Source of the DNA: Pseudomonadales bacterium
GTDB taxonomy: Bacteria; Pseudomonadota; Gammaproteobacteria; Pseudomonadales; Pseudohongiellaceae
NCBI GenBank assembly: GCA_023257655.1
Contig: JALRBQ010000064.1
Coordinates: 1-40,812 of the forward strand
Direction: 5' to 3'
DNA length: 40,812 nucleotides
The first letter of the stretch is position 1, and every line of letters begins with the position of its first letter. The position numbers and the translations under genes are program-made. Below the pieces are notes generated by a model. That model was given only the letters and a program-made list of their open reading frames with translations. It did not search any database and was not told the DNA's origin. Positions 8,295-16,469 of the stretch are shown piece by piece.

Positions 8295-10156
8295 ATTTGC
8301 AGCCATTCTTCTTCCGCTGCCTCGAGGCGAGACTTCAGATCACCCTGCTGTTGCAGCAAGGCAGTTAGCTGGGGTTTCTGTGACTCTTCATACAGGTCGG
8401 GATTGGCGAGTTGGGTCTCGAGCTGGCTGGCCTTGCCATTCAATTGTTCAATCTCGCGCTCCAGCTCTTTCTCGCGTTTGCGCAGCGGGGCGAGCTGTTC
8501 ACGTTTCGCGGCCGCCTGCTGGCGCTGTTGCTTCTTGTCCTGCTTCGGAGCGACGACCTTGACCGGCGCGGTCGTCTCAGTATCGTCGGCGACCTGCTTG
8601 CTGAGCCATTTCTCGTAATCGTGCAGATCACCGCGAAATTCGGCAAAAACGCCGCGATGAATGGAGTAAAACTCGTCGACGGTATTGCCCAGCAGATGGC
8701 GGTCGTGGGAAACGATGATGAGCGCACCCTCATATTCCTGCAACGCCACCGTCAAGGCGTGCACCATATCGAGATCGAGATGGTTCGTCGGCTCATCCAT
8801 CAGCAGCAGGTTAGGACGTTCCCACACCACTTTCGCCAGTGCCAGCCGTGCCTTCTCACCACCGGAAAAGATCTGGATCTTCTCGTCGATGCGGGTGCCG
8901 CGGAAATCGAATCCACCGAGAAAATTGCGAATCTCCTGCGAACTGGCCTTCCGCTCGAGCTTCGTGATCAATTCAAACGGGGTCGCCTGCATGTCGAGTT
9001 CATCGACCTGATGCTGGGCAAAATATCCAACGGAAAGTTTCTTCGCGCGTGTAATCTCGCCACCCATCGGAGCCAGCTGTCCCGCGAGTACTTTCAGCAA
9101 CGTGGATTTACCGCTGCCATTAAATCCTAACAATCCAATTCTGGTATCCGAACGCACGCCGAGATTGATCTTGCTGACCAATGGAGAACCAAAACCGATC
9201 GTCAGGTCGTCAACTTGCATCAGAAAATCTGGCAGATGATCGAGTGATGGGAAACTGAAACTGAACGGCGAATCGACATGAGCAGGCGCAATATCCTGCA
9301 TGCGATTGAGTTCCTTCAGTCGACTCTGGGCCTGGGTTGCCTTGCTCGCCTTGGCGCGGAATCGACGGACGAAAGCTTCGATCTCGGAGCGGCGACGCTC
9401 CTGTTTCTCATACATTGCCTGTTGCAGGGCCATGCGTTCGGCCCGCAACTTCTCATAGGCGCTATAGTTGCCGGAATACAGAATCAGCCGGCGATTCTCG
9501 AAGCTGATGACCTGATCGATGACGGAATCCAGAAATGTGCGGTCGTGAGAGATCAGCAACAGGGTCCCCTCGTAGCGCTGCAACCACTGCTCCAGCCACA
9601 CCGTCGCCTCGAGGTCGAGATGGTTGGTCGGTTCGTCCAGCATCAGCAGTTCTGACGGGCACATGAGCGCGGCGGCGAGATTCAGGCGCACCCGCCAGCC
9701 ACCTGAAAAACTGCTGATCGTCTGGCCGTACATGTCCTTGCTGAAACCCAGTCCCGACAGGAGTTGCTCGGCGCGATTCGTGACGCTGTAGCCGTCGATG
9801 TTTTCCAGCTCGGCATGCAAGTGGGCGAGAGCGTGATGGTCGTGCTTCGCCTCTGCCTCATCCAGCGCCCTCTCGATGCGGCGATATTCGGTATGGGCAT
9901 CGATGACGAATTCGAGTGCCGTGCGCGAGCTGCCGGGGGTCTCTTGCGACATCGTCGAGGACCGCATGCCATTCGGCATATCGATGGATCCCTGTTCGAT
10001 GGGAATCTCGTGGGCGAGCGCCTTGAACAGGCTGGTCTTGCCCGCGCCATTGCGTCCGATGATCCCCGTGCGCTGCCCGCCCCGCAGCATCAGGCTGGAG
10101 TCCTCGACAAGCACCTGTGTGCCCCGCATCAAGACGATATTGTTAAATGAAATCAT
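8273..10156 (-). CDS. yheS: ABC-F family ATPase, YheS-like
   Basis: ABC-F proteins have two ATP-binding cassettes and no membrane domain; members act on the ribosome. Both cassettes are complete in this 627-residue protein. The first has Walker A IGRNGAGKTS, signature FSGGWRVRLNLA and LLMLDEPTNHLDL. The second has Walker A LGFNGSGKST, signature FSGGEKARLALA and LLLMDEPTNHLDL. A basic linker (about 235-300) separates them, and a charged coiled coil follows from about 525 to the end. I chose the ATG at 10156 because family proteins begin directly with the MISFNNI-type strand; an upstream ATG at 10186 would add ten residues. Domain layout and N-terminus fit YheS better than Uup or EttA. It is convergent with, and overlaps, the methyltransferase gene. 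Confidence 0.9.
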   Translation of the reverse strand: MISFNNIVLMRGTQVLVEDSSLMLRGGQRTGIIGRNGAGKTSLFKALAHEIPIEQGSIDMPNGMRSSTMSQETPGSSRTALEFVIDAHTEYRRIERALDEAEAKHDHHALAHLHAELENIDGYSVTNRAEQLLSGLGFSKDMYGQTISSFSGGWRVRLNLAAALMCPSELLMLDEPTNHLDLEATVWLEQWLQRYEGTLLLISHDRTFLDSVIDQVISFENRRLILYSGNYSAYEKLRAERMALQQAMYEKQERRRSEIEAFVRRFRAKASKATQAQSRLKELNRMQDIAPAHVDSPFSFSFPSLDHLPDFLMQVDDLTIGFGSPLVSKINLGVRSDTRIGLLGFNGSGKSTLLKVLAGQLAPMGGEITRAKKLSVGYFAQHQVDELDMQATPFELITKLERKASSQEIRNFLGGFDFRGTRIDEKIQIFSGGEKARLALAKVVWERPNLLLMDEPTNHLDLDMVHALTVALQEYEGALIIVSHDRHLLGNTVDEFYSIHRGVFAEFRGDLHDYEKWLSKQVADDTETTAPVKVVAPKQDKKQQRQQAAAKREQLAPLRKREKELEREIEQLNGKASQLETQLANPDLYEESQKPQLTALLQQQGDLKSRLEAAEEEWLQIQEQLAS

Positions 10157-10208
10157 TGTGTTGAGCTTTTCCAGCCGATTCAGCAAAGCCGCACATCATA
10201 CTACAGAA

Positions 10209-10237
10209 TTGATTTCGTCAGATTGAATTCGTACTAT
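10209..10237 (+). promoter_or_regulatory. candidate sigma-70 promoter for the two-component genes
   Basis: TTGATT (10209-10214) and TACTAT (10232-10237) are 17 bases apart, each matching the consensus at 4/6. The -10 box ends 50 bases before the chosen response-regulator start. On the opposite strand TATGAT (10200-10195) could serve the ABC-F gene. Confidence 0.45.
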
Positions 10238-10287
10238 TGCCGAAGCATTCTGTGCCGGCCTCTTTCGGCATCGTATTGGACTTCGCA

Positions 10288-10986
10288 ATGAAACAGATCC
10301 TGATCATCGACGACGACGAAAAGCTGGGCCAGCTGCTTACCCAGTATCTCGAACGCTACGATATGCACGCGCATGTCGCGCTTACCCCCAGCAAGGGCTT
10401 TGAATTGCTGAAGAAAGTGAAGCCTGATCTGTTGATCCTGGATGTGATGTTGCCGGAGAAGGACGGGTTCGAGATCTGCCGCGAGATCCGTGCAAAATCA
10501 TCGATCTATGGCCAGTTGCCAATTCTCATGTTGACCGCCCACGCCGAGGTAACCGATCGCATCGTCGGACTCGAGTTAGGCGCGGATGATTACCTTCCAA
10601 AGCCATTCGAACCCCGTGAACTGGTCGCCCGTATTCACAACATCCTGCGTCGCAGCAGCGATGACAACGGTATGCGCGATATCAAGGCCATCAACGGCCT
10701 CGATGTCGAGGTCTCCAGGCGCGAGGTCAAGCTCGATGGTGAAGTACTGGATTTGACGACGATGGAGTATGAGCTGCTCATTCTGTTCATGCAGTTCCCC
10801 AACAAGACCTTTACTCGCGATGAGCTGATGAACCGTCTGCGCGGCATCGACGCCGAGCTCTTCTCACGCGCTGTTGACACCCTGGTGAGTCGCCTGCGAC
10901 ACAAGTTGAAAGACACTTCCAAAACACCTCGGTTTATCAAGACCGTGTGGGGACGTGGCTACACTTTTGTCGGCCAACAGGTATGA
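10288..10986 (+). CDS. OmpR/CpxR-type response regulator
   Basis: The 232-residue DNA-binding response regulator has a receiver domain at 1-118, with acidic Asp8-Asp9-Asp10, phospho-acceptor Asp52 (LILDVMLP) and the conserved Lys in LPKPFEP. A winged-helix OmpR-type output domain follows (about 133-230) with LTTMEYELL, RAVDTLVSRLRHKL and a WGRGYTFV end. The ATG at 10288 matches the family N-terminus KQILIIDDDE; a TTG at 10237 would add 17 unconserved residues. Its TGA overlaps the kinase ATG (ATGA), so the pair is translationally coupled. It resembles CpxR/RstA-like regulators, but the signal and target genes are unknown. Confidence 0.93.
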   Translation: MKQILIIDDDEKLGQLLTQYLERYDMHAHVALTPSKGFELLKKVKPDLLILDVMLPEKDGFEICREIRAKSSIYGQLPILMLTAHAEVTDRIVGLELGADDYLPKPFEPRELVARIHNILRRSSDDNGMRDIKAINGLDVEVSRREVKLDGEVLDLTTMEYELLILFMQFPNKTFTRDELMNRLRGIDAELFSRAVDTLVSRLRHKLKDTSKTPRFIKTVWGRGYTFVGQQV

Positions 10987-12317
10987 CACCACTTATACAG
11001 ACCGTGAAGCGGTCGCTGTTCCTGCGACTGCTGCTGATCTTCGGCGCCACGGTCATGTTATTCATCATCATCATCTGGGGCTCCTTACAGGTGATGAATG
11101 ATGACAATAACGTCATCGATACCATTCCCGATTTCTTCACCCGCAACGTCGAATCCATCATTGAGGACATCGGCACGCCACCCAACCTGCGCAATGCGAG
11201 TCGACTTGCGGATGAGTTGGGATGGTCCATCAATATTCGCAACCCCATCATGCGCTGGAGTTCGGACAATGGTTATCGCCTTGATGTCGACGCCTCGGAA
11301 TTCAGTCGCAAGTTGACCAATGATGCGGAAGTCAGAACCATCGACAACGAAGACATCATCATGGTGCAGCGAGGTGGCTATGATTTCTACCTGTATCAAC
11401 TGGCCCGCAACAACAACGACAGTTCAACCTATTTCGTGCTCTATGTCGGTCTGGGTCTGGCGGGTCTGGTACTACTCGCCAATTACATGATGGTGAACAA
11501 GTTGCTGGATCCGGTGCGCCTGCTGAAGAATGGTGCCGAACGGATTCGCAAGGGTGATCTGAGCTTTCGGGTGAAGAGCAATCGCCAGGATGAATTGGGC
11601 GAACTGACGCAGAGCATCAATCACATGGCTGATTCACTGCAGTCGATGCTGGAAGCGAAACGTCAGTTGCTGCTCGCGATCAGCCATGAATTGCGCACGC
11701 CGATCACGAAGGCGAAATTACGCCTGGAATTCATGGAAGAAACCGACGTCAAGGAACAGCTGCGGGAAGATATCGACGAAATCGACCTGTTGATCACCGA
11801 CCTCGTGGAAGCCGAGCGGCTTAACAACGAGCATGTGGTATTGAATTCCGAGACAGTGCAGATCGCCGACTTCGTGCAGTCAGTGACAGACCAGTATGAG
11901 AACTATCATGGCGGACTGGTCGTGGAAGTGCCGGAACTGGATATCGACATGTCCATCGACCGGTTACGCATTCGTCTGCTCATCACCAATCTGCTGAATA
12001 ACGCGATTCGCCATGGCCTGGATAACCCCATCACCGTCTCGCTGGAGTTTGCTCCTGAGCACGTGGTGCTCAATGTCATCGATCAGGGAGAAGGCATTGC
12101 GGCCGAACATCTGGCACATCTGAGTGAGCCCTTTTATCGGGCCGACAGTTCACGGCAACGCCACACGGGAGGCTTCGGTCTCGGCCTGTATCTGTGTCGT
12201 CTGATTGCGGCAGCCCATCGGGGCAGCCTGTCTATCAGCAGTGAAGTAGGAGTCGGTACGCAGGTGAGTGTGACCTTTCCGCGTCACACTCCCGCTGCGG
12301 AATCCGAGGCCAGCTAA
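10983..12317 (+). CDS. sensor histidine kinase, HAMP-HisKA-HATPase
   Basis: This is the inner-membrane partner of the response regulator, 444 residues from the ATG at 10983. It has a first membrane helix (about 14-36), a periplasmic sensor loop of about 110 residues, a second membrane helix (about 149-169) and a HAMP domain (about 170-222). The HisKA domain has phospho-accepting His234 in AISHELRTP. The ATPase domain has the N box (LLNNAIRHG), G1 box (DQGEGI), F box (EPFYR) and G2 box (GGFGLGLYL). The layout is that of CpxA/RstB-type kinases; the sensor loop has no recognised domain. Its stop codon directly abuts the end of the convergent Gld-like gene with no base between them. Confidence 0.92.
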   Translation: MTPLIQTVKRSLFLRLLLIFGATVMLFIIIIWGSLQVMNDDNNVIDTIPDFFTRNVESIIEDIGTPPNLRNASRLADELGWSINIRNPIMRWSSDNGYRLDVDASEFSRKLTNDAEVRTIDNEDIIMVQRGGYDFYLYQLARNNNDSSTYFVLYVGLGLAGLVLLANYMMVNKLLDPVRLLKNGAERIRKGDLSFRVKSNRQDELGELTQSINHMADSLQSMLEAKRQLLLAISHELRTPITKAKLRLEFMEETDVKEQLREDIDEIDLLITDLVEAERLNNEHVVLNSETVQIADFVQSVTDQYENYHGGLVVEVPELDIDMSIDRLRIRLLITNLLNNAIRHGLDNPITVSLEFAPEHVVLNVIDQGEGIAAEHLAHLSEPFYRADSSRQRHTGGFGLGLYLCRLIAAAHRGSLSISSEVGVGTQVSVTFPRHTPAAESEAS

Positions 12318-14324
12318 TCAGGCGGCTCGCTTGCGGCGCTGACTGCGCACGTAGCCGACAACCAACAGCAACAGCGTTAGCAACACAGGCACCAGAGCCG
12401 TATTGATCGCCTTGAGGCGAGTGCCCAGTTGTTCGATGTCTTCTGTCAGCTGATATTGTACATCCCGCAATCGCCGACGGGTGTCCACCAGCTCGGCATT
12501 GAACTGGTCGATCTCGGCCTGGATCTCGGGAGTAATCTGGCCCAGCACCTGACCATTCTCATCCTGATTCAGCTCGGCCAGTTTCTGTTCTGTATCTGCC
12601 AAACGCTGCGTCAACTCCGACTCTTCCACTCGCAGTCGGTCGTCTGCCGCGCGCTGCAGATTAACCACGCGTGTGAACGGACGCGAATAGCGACCGCGAC
12701 TGCGGATGCTGACGAGATCAGCGCCGCCGCTCAGATTATCCAGTGTGTTGATGATCAGATCGCCGTTGTTGGCAAACGGTTGCGGAATGCGCTGGCCAAG
12801 GAACTGTGCGACCTGCACCCACATGCGATCGGACAGCATATCCGTGTCAGCAAACACGACAATGTTGACCGGACCGACCGAGTTGGCCAAATGCGGTGTG
12901 ACTGGTACTACCGGCTCCCCGGAATCGGTATCGGTATCGGCGACAGAGTCGGCAGCAGTGTCGGCCGCTGGATTATCGTCCGTGCCGGCGGTGGTCGCCG
13001 TGTCATCACTCGGCTCCTCGGCCGGCATTGGACGGCCGTCGGGGAAAGCGCTCGCAACCGGTCCGGTCACGCGGGCGGCGATGACGTAACTCTCATCTGC
13101 CGAGACGAACTCGTCGAACAGGATCGAAGGATCCATCACGTTCTCCAACAGCCCCTTGTCCATCATCATGGCATTGGTGGAAGAACGCATCAGGGGCTCG
13201 AACGTAGTAGTTGCCCCCTCCAGAGCCGCGACCGCGCCGGCCGAGGACAGATTGATCGTCTCCAGTCTGCTCGTAATGATATCGTCCTGGGACAGATTAC
13301 CCTTGCTGCGTTGCACGCCGAGCATGCCCAGATGGGGCGCGGGTCGCCCGCCCTGGGTCATCATCACGCGCAGCGCCAGATCGCTGTCGGTAAGCACTTT
13401 GGAGCTGTCGTATTGAATACCCCAGCTCTCCAGCAATCCTGGCAAATCGGAACTCATACCGGCGGGTATCAGTGCGCCCTGTGCCGAGCGACCCACCATG
13501 GTGTCAGCATTGGGGTCCAGGAACAGCACAATCTGACCACCGCGCATCACGAACTGGTCTATGGCATAGAGTGTTTGCTCAGACAGGCCTTCTGGATGAA
13601 CGAGCATGAGGATATCGACATCTTCGTCAATGTCTTCGACACTGGAGTTGATGCGCCTGACTTGATACAACTGCCGGATGATATCCATCACCATCCATTG
13701 CTGCGTAGCCTGACCGCTTGAAGGATCGAAGCCGCCGTCCACCGTCAGATCAGTCATCAGGCCTACAACTGGCAGGTCAGGATGGGCGACCTTGGAGATC
13801 AGCTTCATGAATTCGTACTCAAGGAATTCCTCCTGATCCGGACGAATCAGTGGCATAGTTTCCGCGTCTCGCAAACCCAAGGGGACATCGGCCTGGTCGC
13901 CGCCTGCAGCGGCCACCAATCCGAAATAGATCGACTGTCCACCCTGCGATACCGGCACCGCCTGCACGCCATATCCGGTCGCGAGATCCTCGTCTTCCGA
14001 GAATGGTTCCGGATCGATTACTTTCAACGTGAGCGCGCCGTCACTCGCGATGACAATTTCCTGCAACAATTCCTGCACCCGTGTTCCATAACTACGAATC
14101 TGGGGTGCATCTTCGGTTAAACTCTCGGAATAGAAGAACATCAGTTCAATCGGCTGCTCAAGGCTACCGAGAATATTGCGTGTGCCATCAGCCAGAGAGA
14201 ACAGTTTGTCCTCTGTCAGGTCGATGCGCAGGCTTGGCAACGAGGAAATGATAGCGACACTGATGACAAGGGCTACAGCGATTGCGATCAGGCCAATACG
14301 TGAAAATAGGGATTTACTATTCAT
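12318..14324 (-). CDS. GldG-like periplasmic subunit of an ABC-2 transporter
   Basis: This 668-residue protein belongs to the ABC-type auxiliary component family (GldG/ABC_transp_aux). In Bacteroidetes members work with GldA and GldF in gliding; in proteobacteria the role is unknown. It has one N-terminal membrane helix (about 9-29), a large extracytoplasmic domain with the family-typical N-terminal LRIDLTEDKLFSLADGTRNIL and later a VDILMLVHPEGLSEQTLYAIDQFVMRGGQIVLFLDP region, then a charged helix and a C-terminal membrane helix (about 642-660) ending in basic residues. An Asp/Thr/Ala-rich low-complexity insert lies at about 432-472. It is the last gene of the leftward operon, 11 bases after the permease. 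A DUF4340 protein that often accompanies this family is absent. Confidence 0.87.
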   Translation of the reverse strand: MNSKSLFSRIGLIAIAVALVISVAIISSLPSLRIDLTEDKLFSLADGTRNILGSLEQPIELMFFYSESLTEDAPQIRSYGTRVQELLQEIVIASDGALTLKVIDPEPFSEDEDLATGYGVQAVPVSQGGQSIYFGLVAAAGGDQADVPLGLRDAETMPLIRPDQEEFLEYEFMKLISKVAHPDLPVVGLMTDLTVDGGFDPSSGQATQQWMVMDIIRQLYQVRRINSSVEDIDEDVDILMLVHPEGLSEQTLYAIDQFVMRGGQIVLFLDPNADTMVGRSAQGALIPAGMSSDLPGLLESWGIQYDSSKVLTDSDLALRVMMTQGGRPAPHLGMLGVQRSKGNLSQDDIITSRLETINLSSAGAVAALEGATTTFEPLMRSSTNAMMMDKGLLENVMDPSILFDEFVSADESYVIAARVTGPVASAFPDGRPMPAEEPSDDTATTAGTDDNPAADTAADSVADTDTDSGEPVVPVTPHLANSVGPVNIVVFADTDMLSDRMWVQVAQFLGQRIPQPFANNGDLIINTLDNLSGGADLVSIRSRGRYSRPFTRVVNLQRAADDRLRVEESELTQRLADTEQKLAELNQDENGQVLGQITPEIQAEIDQFNAELVDTRRRLRDVQYQLTEDIEQLGTRLKAINTALVPVLLTLLLLVVGYVRSQRRKRAA

Positions 14325-14335
14325 CTGCAGTCTCC

Positions 14336-15070
14336 CTAGTTCGCTTTGCGAATTTCGATGACGATGGCACTGGCACCGAGCCAGGCCGCGATAAACACAC
14401 CGAAGAACAGTATGTCGCGAATATCCAGAACGCCCTTGGCGATGGAATCGAAATGGGTCAGGAAGCCCATCGCGGAGAAGGCGTCGACAATGCCCTGCGG
14501 CACCCAGTCAGGGAAGGCATCCAGCAGTATGGGCGAGCCCATGATGACAAACAGGAAGCAGATACTGACGGTGAGAATGAAGGCGATGACGGAATTCTTG
14601 GTTGAGGCCGACATGCAGGCGCCGATGGCGAGGAACCCGCCCGCCATGAACCAGCTACCGAGATAGGCGGCGAAGATTACGCCGTTATCCGGATCTCCGA
14701 GATAATTCACCGTGATCCAGATCGGAAACGTCAATAACAGGGCGAGTCCGGTCAGTGCCCACGCCGCCAGAAATTTGCCAAGAATCGCATCGCCCAGCGT
14801 CACCGGTAATGTCAGCAGCAATTCGATGGTGCCGGTCTTGCGCTCATCCGCCCACAGTGTCATCGCGATGGCAGGCACCATAAACAGATACAGCCAGGGG
14901 TGAAAGCTGAAGAACGGCAGCAGATCAGCCTGGCCTCGAGCATAGAATCCGCCGAGATCGAAGGTAAAGATGCCATTCGAGATCAGGAAGATGACGATGA
15001 AGACGTAAGCCAGCGGCGTCGCAAAATAGCTGACGAGTTCGCGTTTGAAGATAATCCCGAGGTTACCCAT
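14336..15070 (-). CDS. ABC-2 type transporter permease (GldF-like)
   Basis: The 244-residue inner-membrane protein has six hydrophobic segments at about 15-37, 53-73, 95-122, 135-160, 170-193 and 218-238. The N-terminus (IFKRELVSYFATPLAYVFI) is typical of ABC-2 permeases of the GldF/YhhJ group. A cytoplasmic ADERKTGTIELLLTLPVT segment between helices two and three matches the coupling region of these permeases. Its ATG overlaps the ATPase stop codon as TAATG, so the two are translationally coupled, and it precedes the GldG-like gene. Together the three genes form one transporter; the substrate is unknown. Confidence 0.9.
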   Translation of the reverse strand: MGNLGIIFKRELVSYFATPLAYVFIVIFLISNGIFTFDLGGFYARGQADLLPFFSFHPWLYLFMVPAIAMTLWADERKTGTIELLLTLPVTLGDAILGKFLAAWALTGLALLLTFPIWITVNYLGDPDNGVIFAAYLGSWFMAGGFLAIGACMSASTKNSVIAFILTVSICFLFVIMGSPILLDAFPDWVPQGIVDAFSAMGFLTHFDSIAKGVLDIRDILFFGVFIAAWLGASAIVIEIRKAN

Positions 15071-16005
15071 TACACACCTCCCTGCGCCGACTGGGTGACC
15101 TTTCGGAACACGTCTTCAAGTTGGCCACGATTGACATGAAACTCGGTCACCGGCCAGTGCCTGGCCTGGGCGATCTCCGAGACCTGGGAGAAGATCGGCG
15201 CACCATCGGTGGCGAGAATGGTGTAGCTCAATTCTTCCTCGGGATTCTTCTCGACCGCAGCAATGCTCGCCACGCCGGACAGATCGGCCGCCAGATCATA
15301 CTGACTGTTGAGACGGACGCTGACCGCATGATGATAGCGTGAGCGAGATTCCAGTTCGGCCGGTGTCCCGTCGGCCACGATGCGACCGTTGCTGATGATA
15401 ATCGCGCGCGTACACACCGCAGTGACCTCTTCCAGAATATGGGTGGAGATGATTACGATCTTGTCTCGGGCGAGATTCTTGATGAGCTGGCGCACATGGT
15501 GTTTCTGGTTAGGGTCGAGACCATCCGTCGGTTCGTCCAGAATCAGTACCTTGGGATCGTGCATAATGGCCTGGGCCAGACCCACCCGGCGCTTGAAGCC
15601 TTTGGACAGGGTGTCGATCGTCTGCTGACTCACCGATTGCAGTTCGACCTGTGCCACAACCCGCTTGACGCGCTGCTCCAGCTCGGCGCCGGAAAAGCCG
15701 CGCACGGCAGCGATGAAGCGCAGGAATTCAAGCGTGGTCATGTCGCCATAGCTGGGGGCACCTTCCGGCAGGTAACCCAACAGGGATTTGGCAGCGATGG
15801 GTTGCTTGCCAATGTCATGGCCGTCGATGGTCACCGTGCCTTCGGTCGGCGACAGAAAGCCGGTGATAATTTTCATTGTGGTGGACTTGCCGGCACCGTT
15901 CGGCCCCAGAAAACCCAGCACCTCTCCCTCTTTCACAGTGAAGCTCAGATTATCAACGGCAGTAAATTGCTCGAATTTCTTGGTCAGATTGTGTATTTCA
16001 ATCAT
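15070..16005 (-). CDS. ABC transporter ATPase (GldA-like)
   Basis: The 311-residue ATPase of the Gld-like transporter carries Walker A GPNGAGKST (about 34-42), a Q-loop near GYLPEGAPSYGDMT and an LSKGFKRRVGLAQA signature. In that signature the usual SGG is SKG, as in many GldA/CcmA-like ATPases. Walker B VLILDEPTDGLDPNQ and the switch His in STHILEE follow. The C-terminal 85 residues form the extra domain common to ABC-2 exporter ATPases. It is the first gene of the operon. About 298 bases separate it from divergent lptM. Confidence 0.92.
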   Translation of the reverse strand: MIEIHNLTKKFEQFTAVDNLSFTVKEGEVLGFLGPNGAGKSTTMKIITGFLSPTEGTVTIDGHDIGKQPIAAKSLLGYLPEGAPSYGDMTTLEFLRFIAAVRGFSGAELEQRVKRVVAQVELQSVSQQTIDTLSKGFKRRVGLAQAIMHDPKVLILDEPTDGLDPNQKHHVRQLIKNLARDKIVIISTHILEEVTAVCTRAIIISNGRIVADGTPAELESRSRYHHAVSVRLNSQYDLAADLSGVASIAAVEKNPEEELSYTILATDGAPIFSQVSEIAQARHWPVTEFHVNRGQLEDVFRKVTQSAQGGV

Positions 16006-16303
16006 TTACGTGTTGATCCTCAATCTTGAGTGATTGCCCATGGCTGTTCTTGTGATAATTGATCGTGGTTTTTATTCGGAATAGATGGCGTCGGTGGTAC
16101 AGCGAGAAAAACCACGGTTTCGTGTGAGCGGCAAATATAGGCGGCTTGGGGGCATTTTTCAACAACCGCCACCAATCGGATATATTCTGGATAAATCCTG
16201 AAGGAGCAGGGATTTCGCAGGTTTTACGGGGATTCCGGCCTGTGTTTCCGGCGCCGCTGGGTTTATAATCCCGGCCTTTGAATTATTGCTTCCGGGCCGG
16301 CTG
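16006..16303. other. intergenic region between ABC ATPase and lptM, with a 10-base inverted repeat
   Basis: This is the longest gene-free stretch in the window. It must hold the divergent promoters for the Gld-like operon and for lptM. A perfect 10-base inverted repeat, CGTGGTTTTT (16064-16073) and AAAAACCACG (16107-16116), encloses 33 bases. It lies 58 bases upstream of the ATPase start. Near the right end is a TATAAT box for lptM. I see no convincing coding sequence or structured RNA in it. Confidence 0.6.
16264..16269 (+). promoter_or_regulatory. candidate -10 box for lptM-lysA-dapF
   Basis: A perfect TATAAT lies 34 bases upstream of the lptM ATG. No convincing -35 box is found at the expected distance (TGTGTT at 16241-16246). 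The position suits a promoter driving lptM and the genes after it. Confidence 0.45.
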
Positions 16304-16423
16304 ATGAACCGAACAACCTTGTCGCTCCTGCTGCTTGTTGCGTGTCTCACCCTGGTCAGTTGTGGTCAGAAAGGCGCGCTGACACGACCGCAGTCCCAGG
16401 CGGTAACGACACTCTTCAATTAG
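16304..16423 (+). CDS. lptM: small lipoprotein LptM (YifL family)
   Basis: This 39-residue lipoprotein is easily missed because of its length. It has a basic N-terminus (MNR), a hydrophobic core (LSLLLLVACLTL) and a lipobox LVSC with lipidated Cys20. The family-typical GxKGxL motif follows (CGQKGALTRP). LptM assists maturation of the LPS translocon LptDE in E. coli by promoting correct disulfide formation in LptD. The position immediately upstream of lysA (46 bases) is the conserved gammaproteobacterial location, which supports the call despite the short, divergent tail. It would be inserted in the outer membrane, lipidated through Lgt, which is also encoded in this window. Confidence 0.85.
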   Translation: MNRTTLSLLLLVACLTLVSCGQKGALTRPQSQAVTTLFN

Positions 16424-16469
16424 CCTCACCCGATCCGAAGTTTCACTGACCCGAGCGACCCGAACCCAG

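Noticed and set aside
8411-9130. 239-codon open frame on the plus strand
   Set aside because: It is antisense to the second cassette of the ABC-F gene and shows no family motif.
12925-13010. Short tandem TCGGTA/TCGGC-like repeats considered as a CRISPR or satellite
   Set aside because: The units are only about 6 bases and lie in frame inside the GldG-like gene, where they encode the acidic low-complexity insert.
12429-13721. 430-codon open frame on the plus strand
   Set aside because: It is fully antisense to the GldG-like gene, whose protein is clearly related to a known family. The frame gives a His/Arg-rich sequence with no recognisable domain, a usual shadow in GC-rich DNA.
16159-16350. 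63-codon minus-strand frame in the region upstream of lptM
   Set aside because: It covers the TATAAT box and overlaps lptM on the other strand, and has no family match that I recognise.
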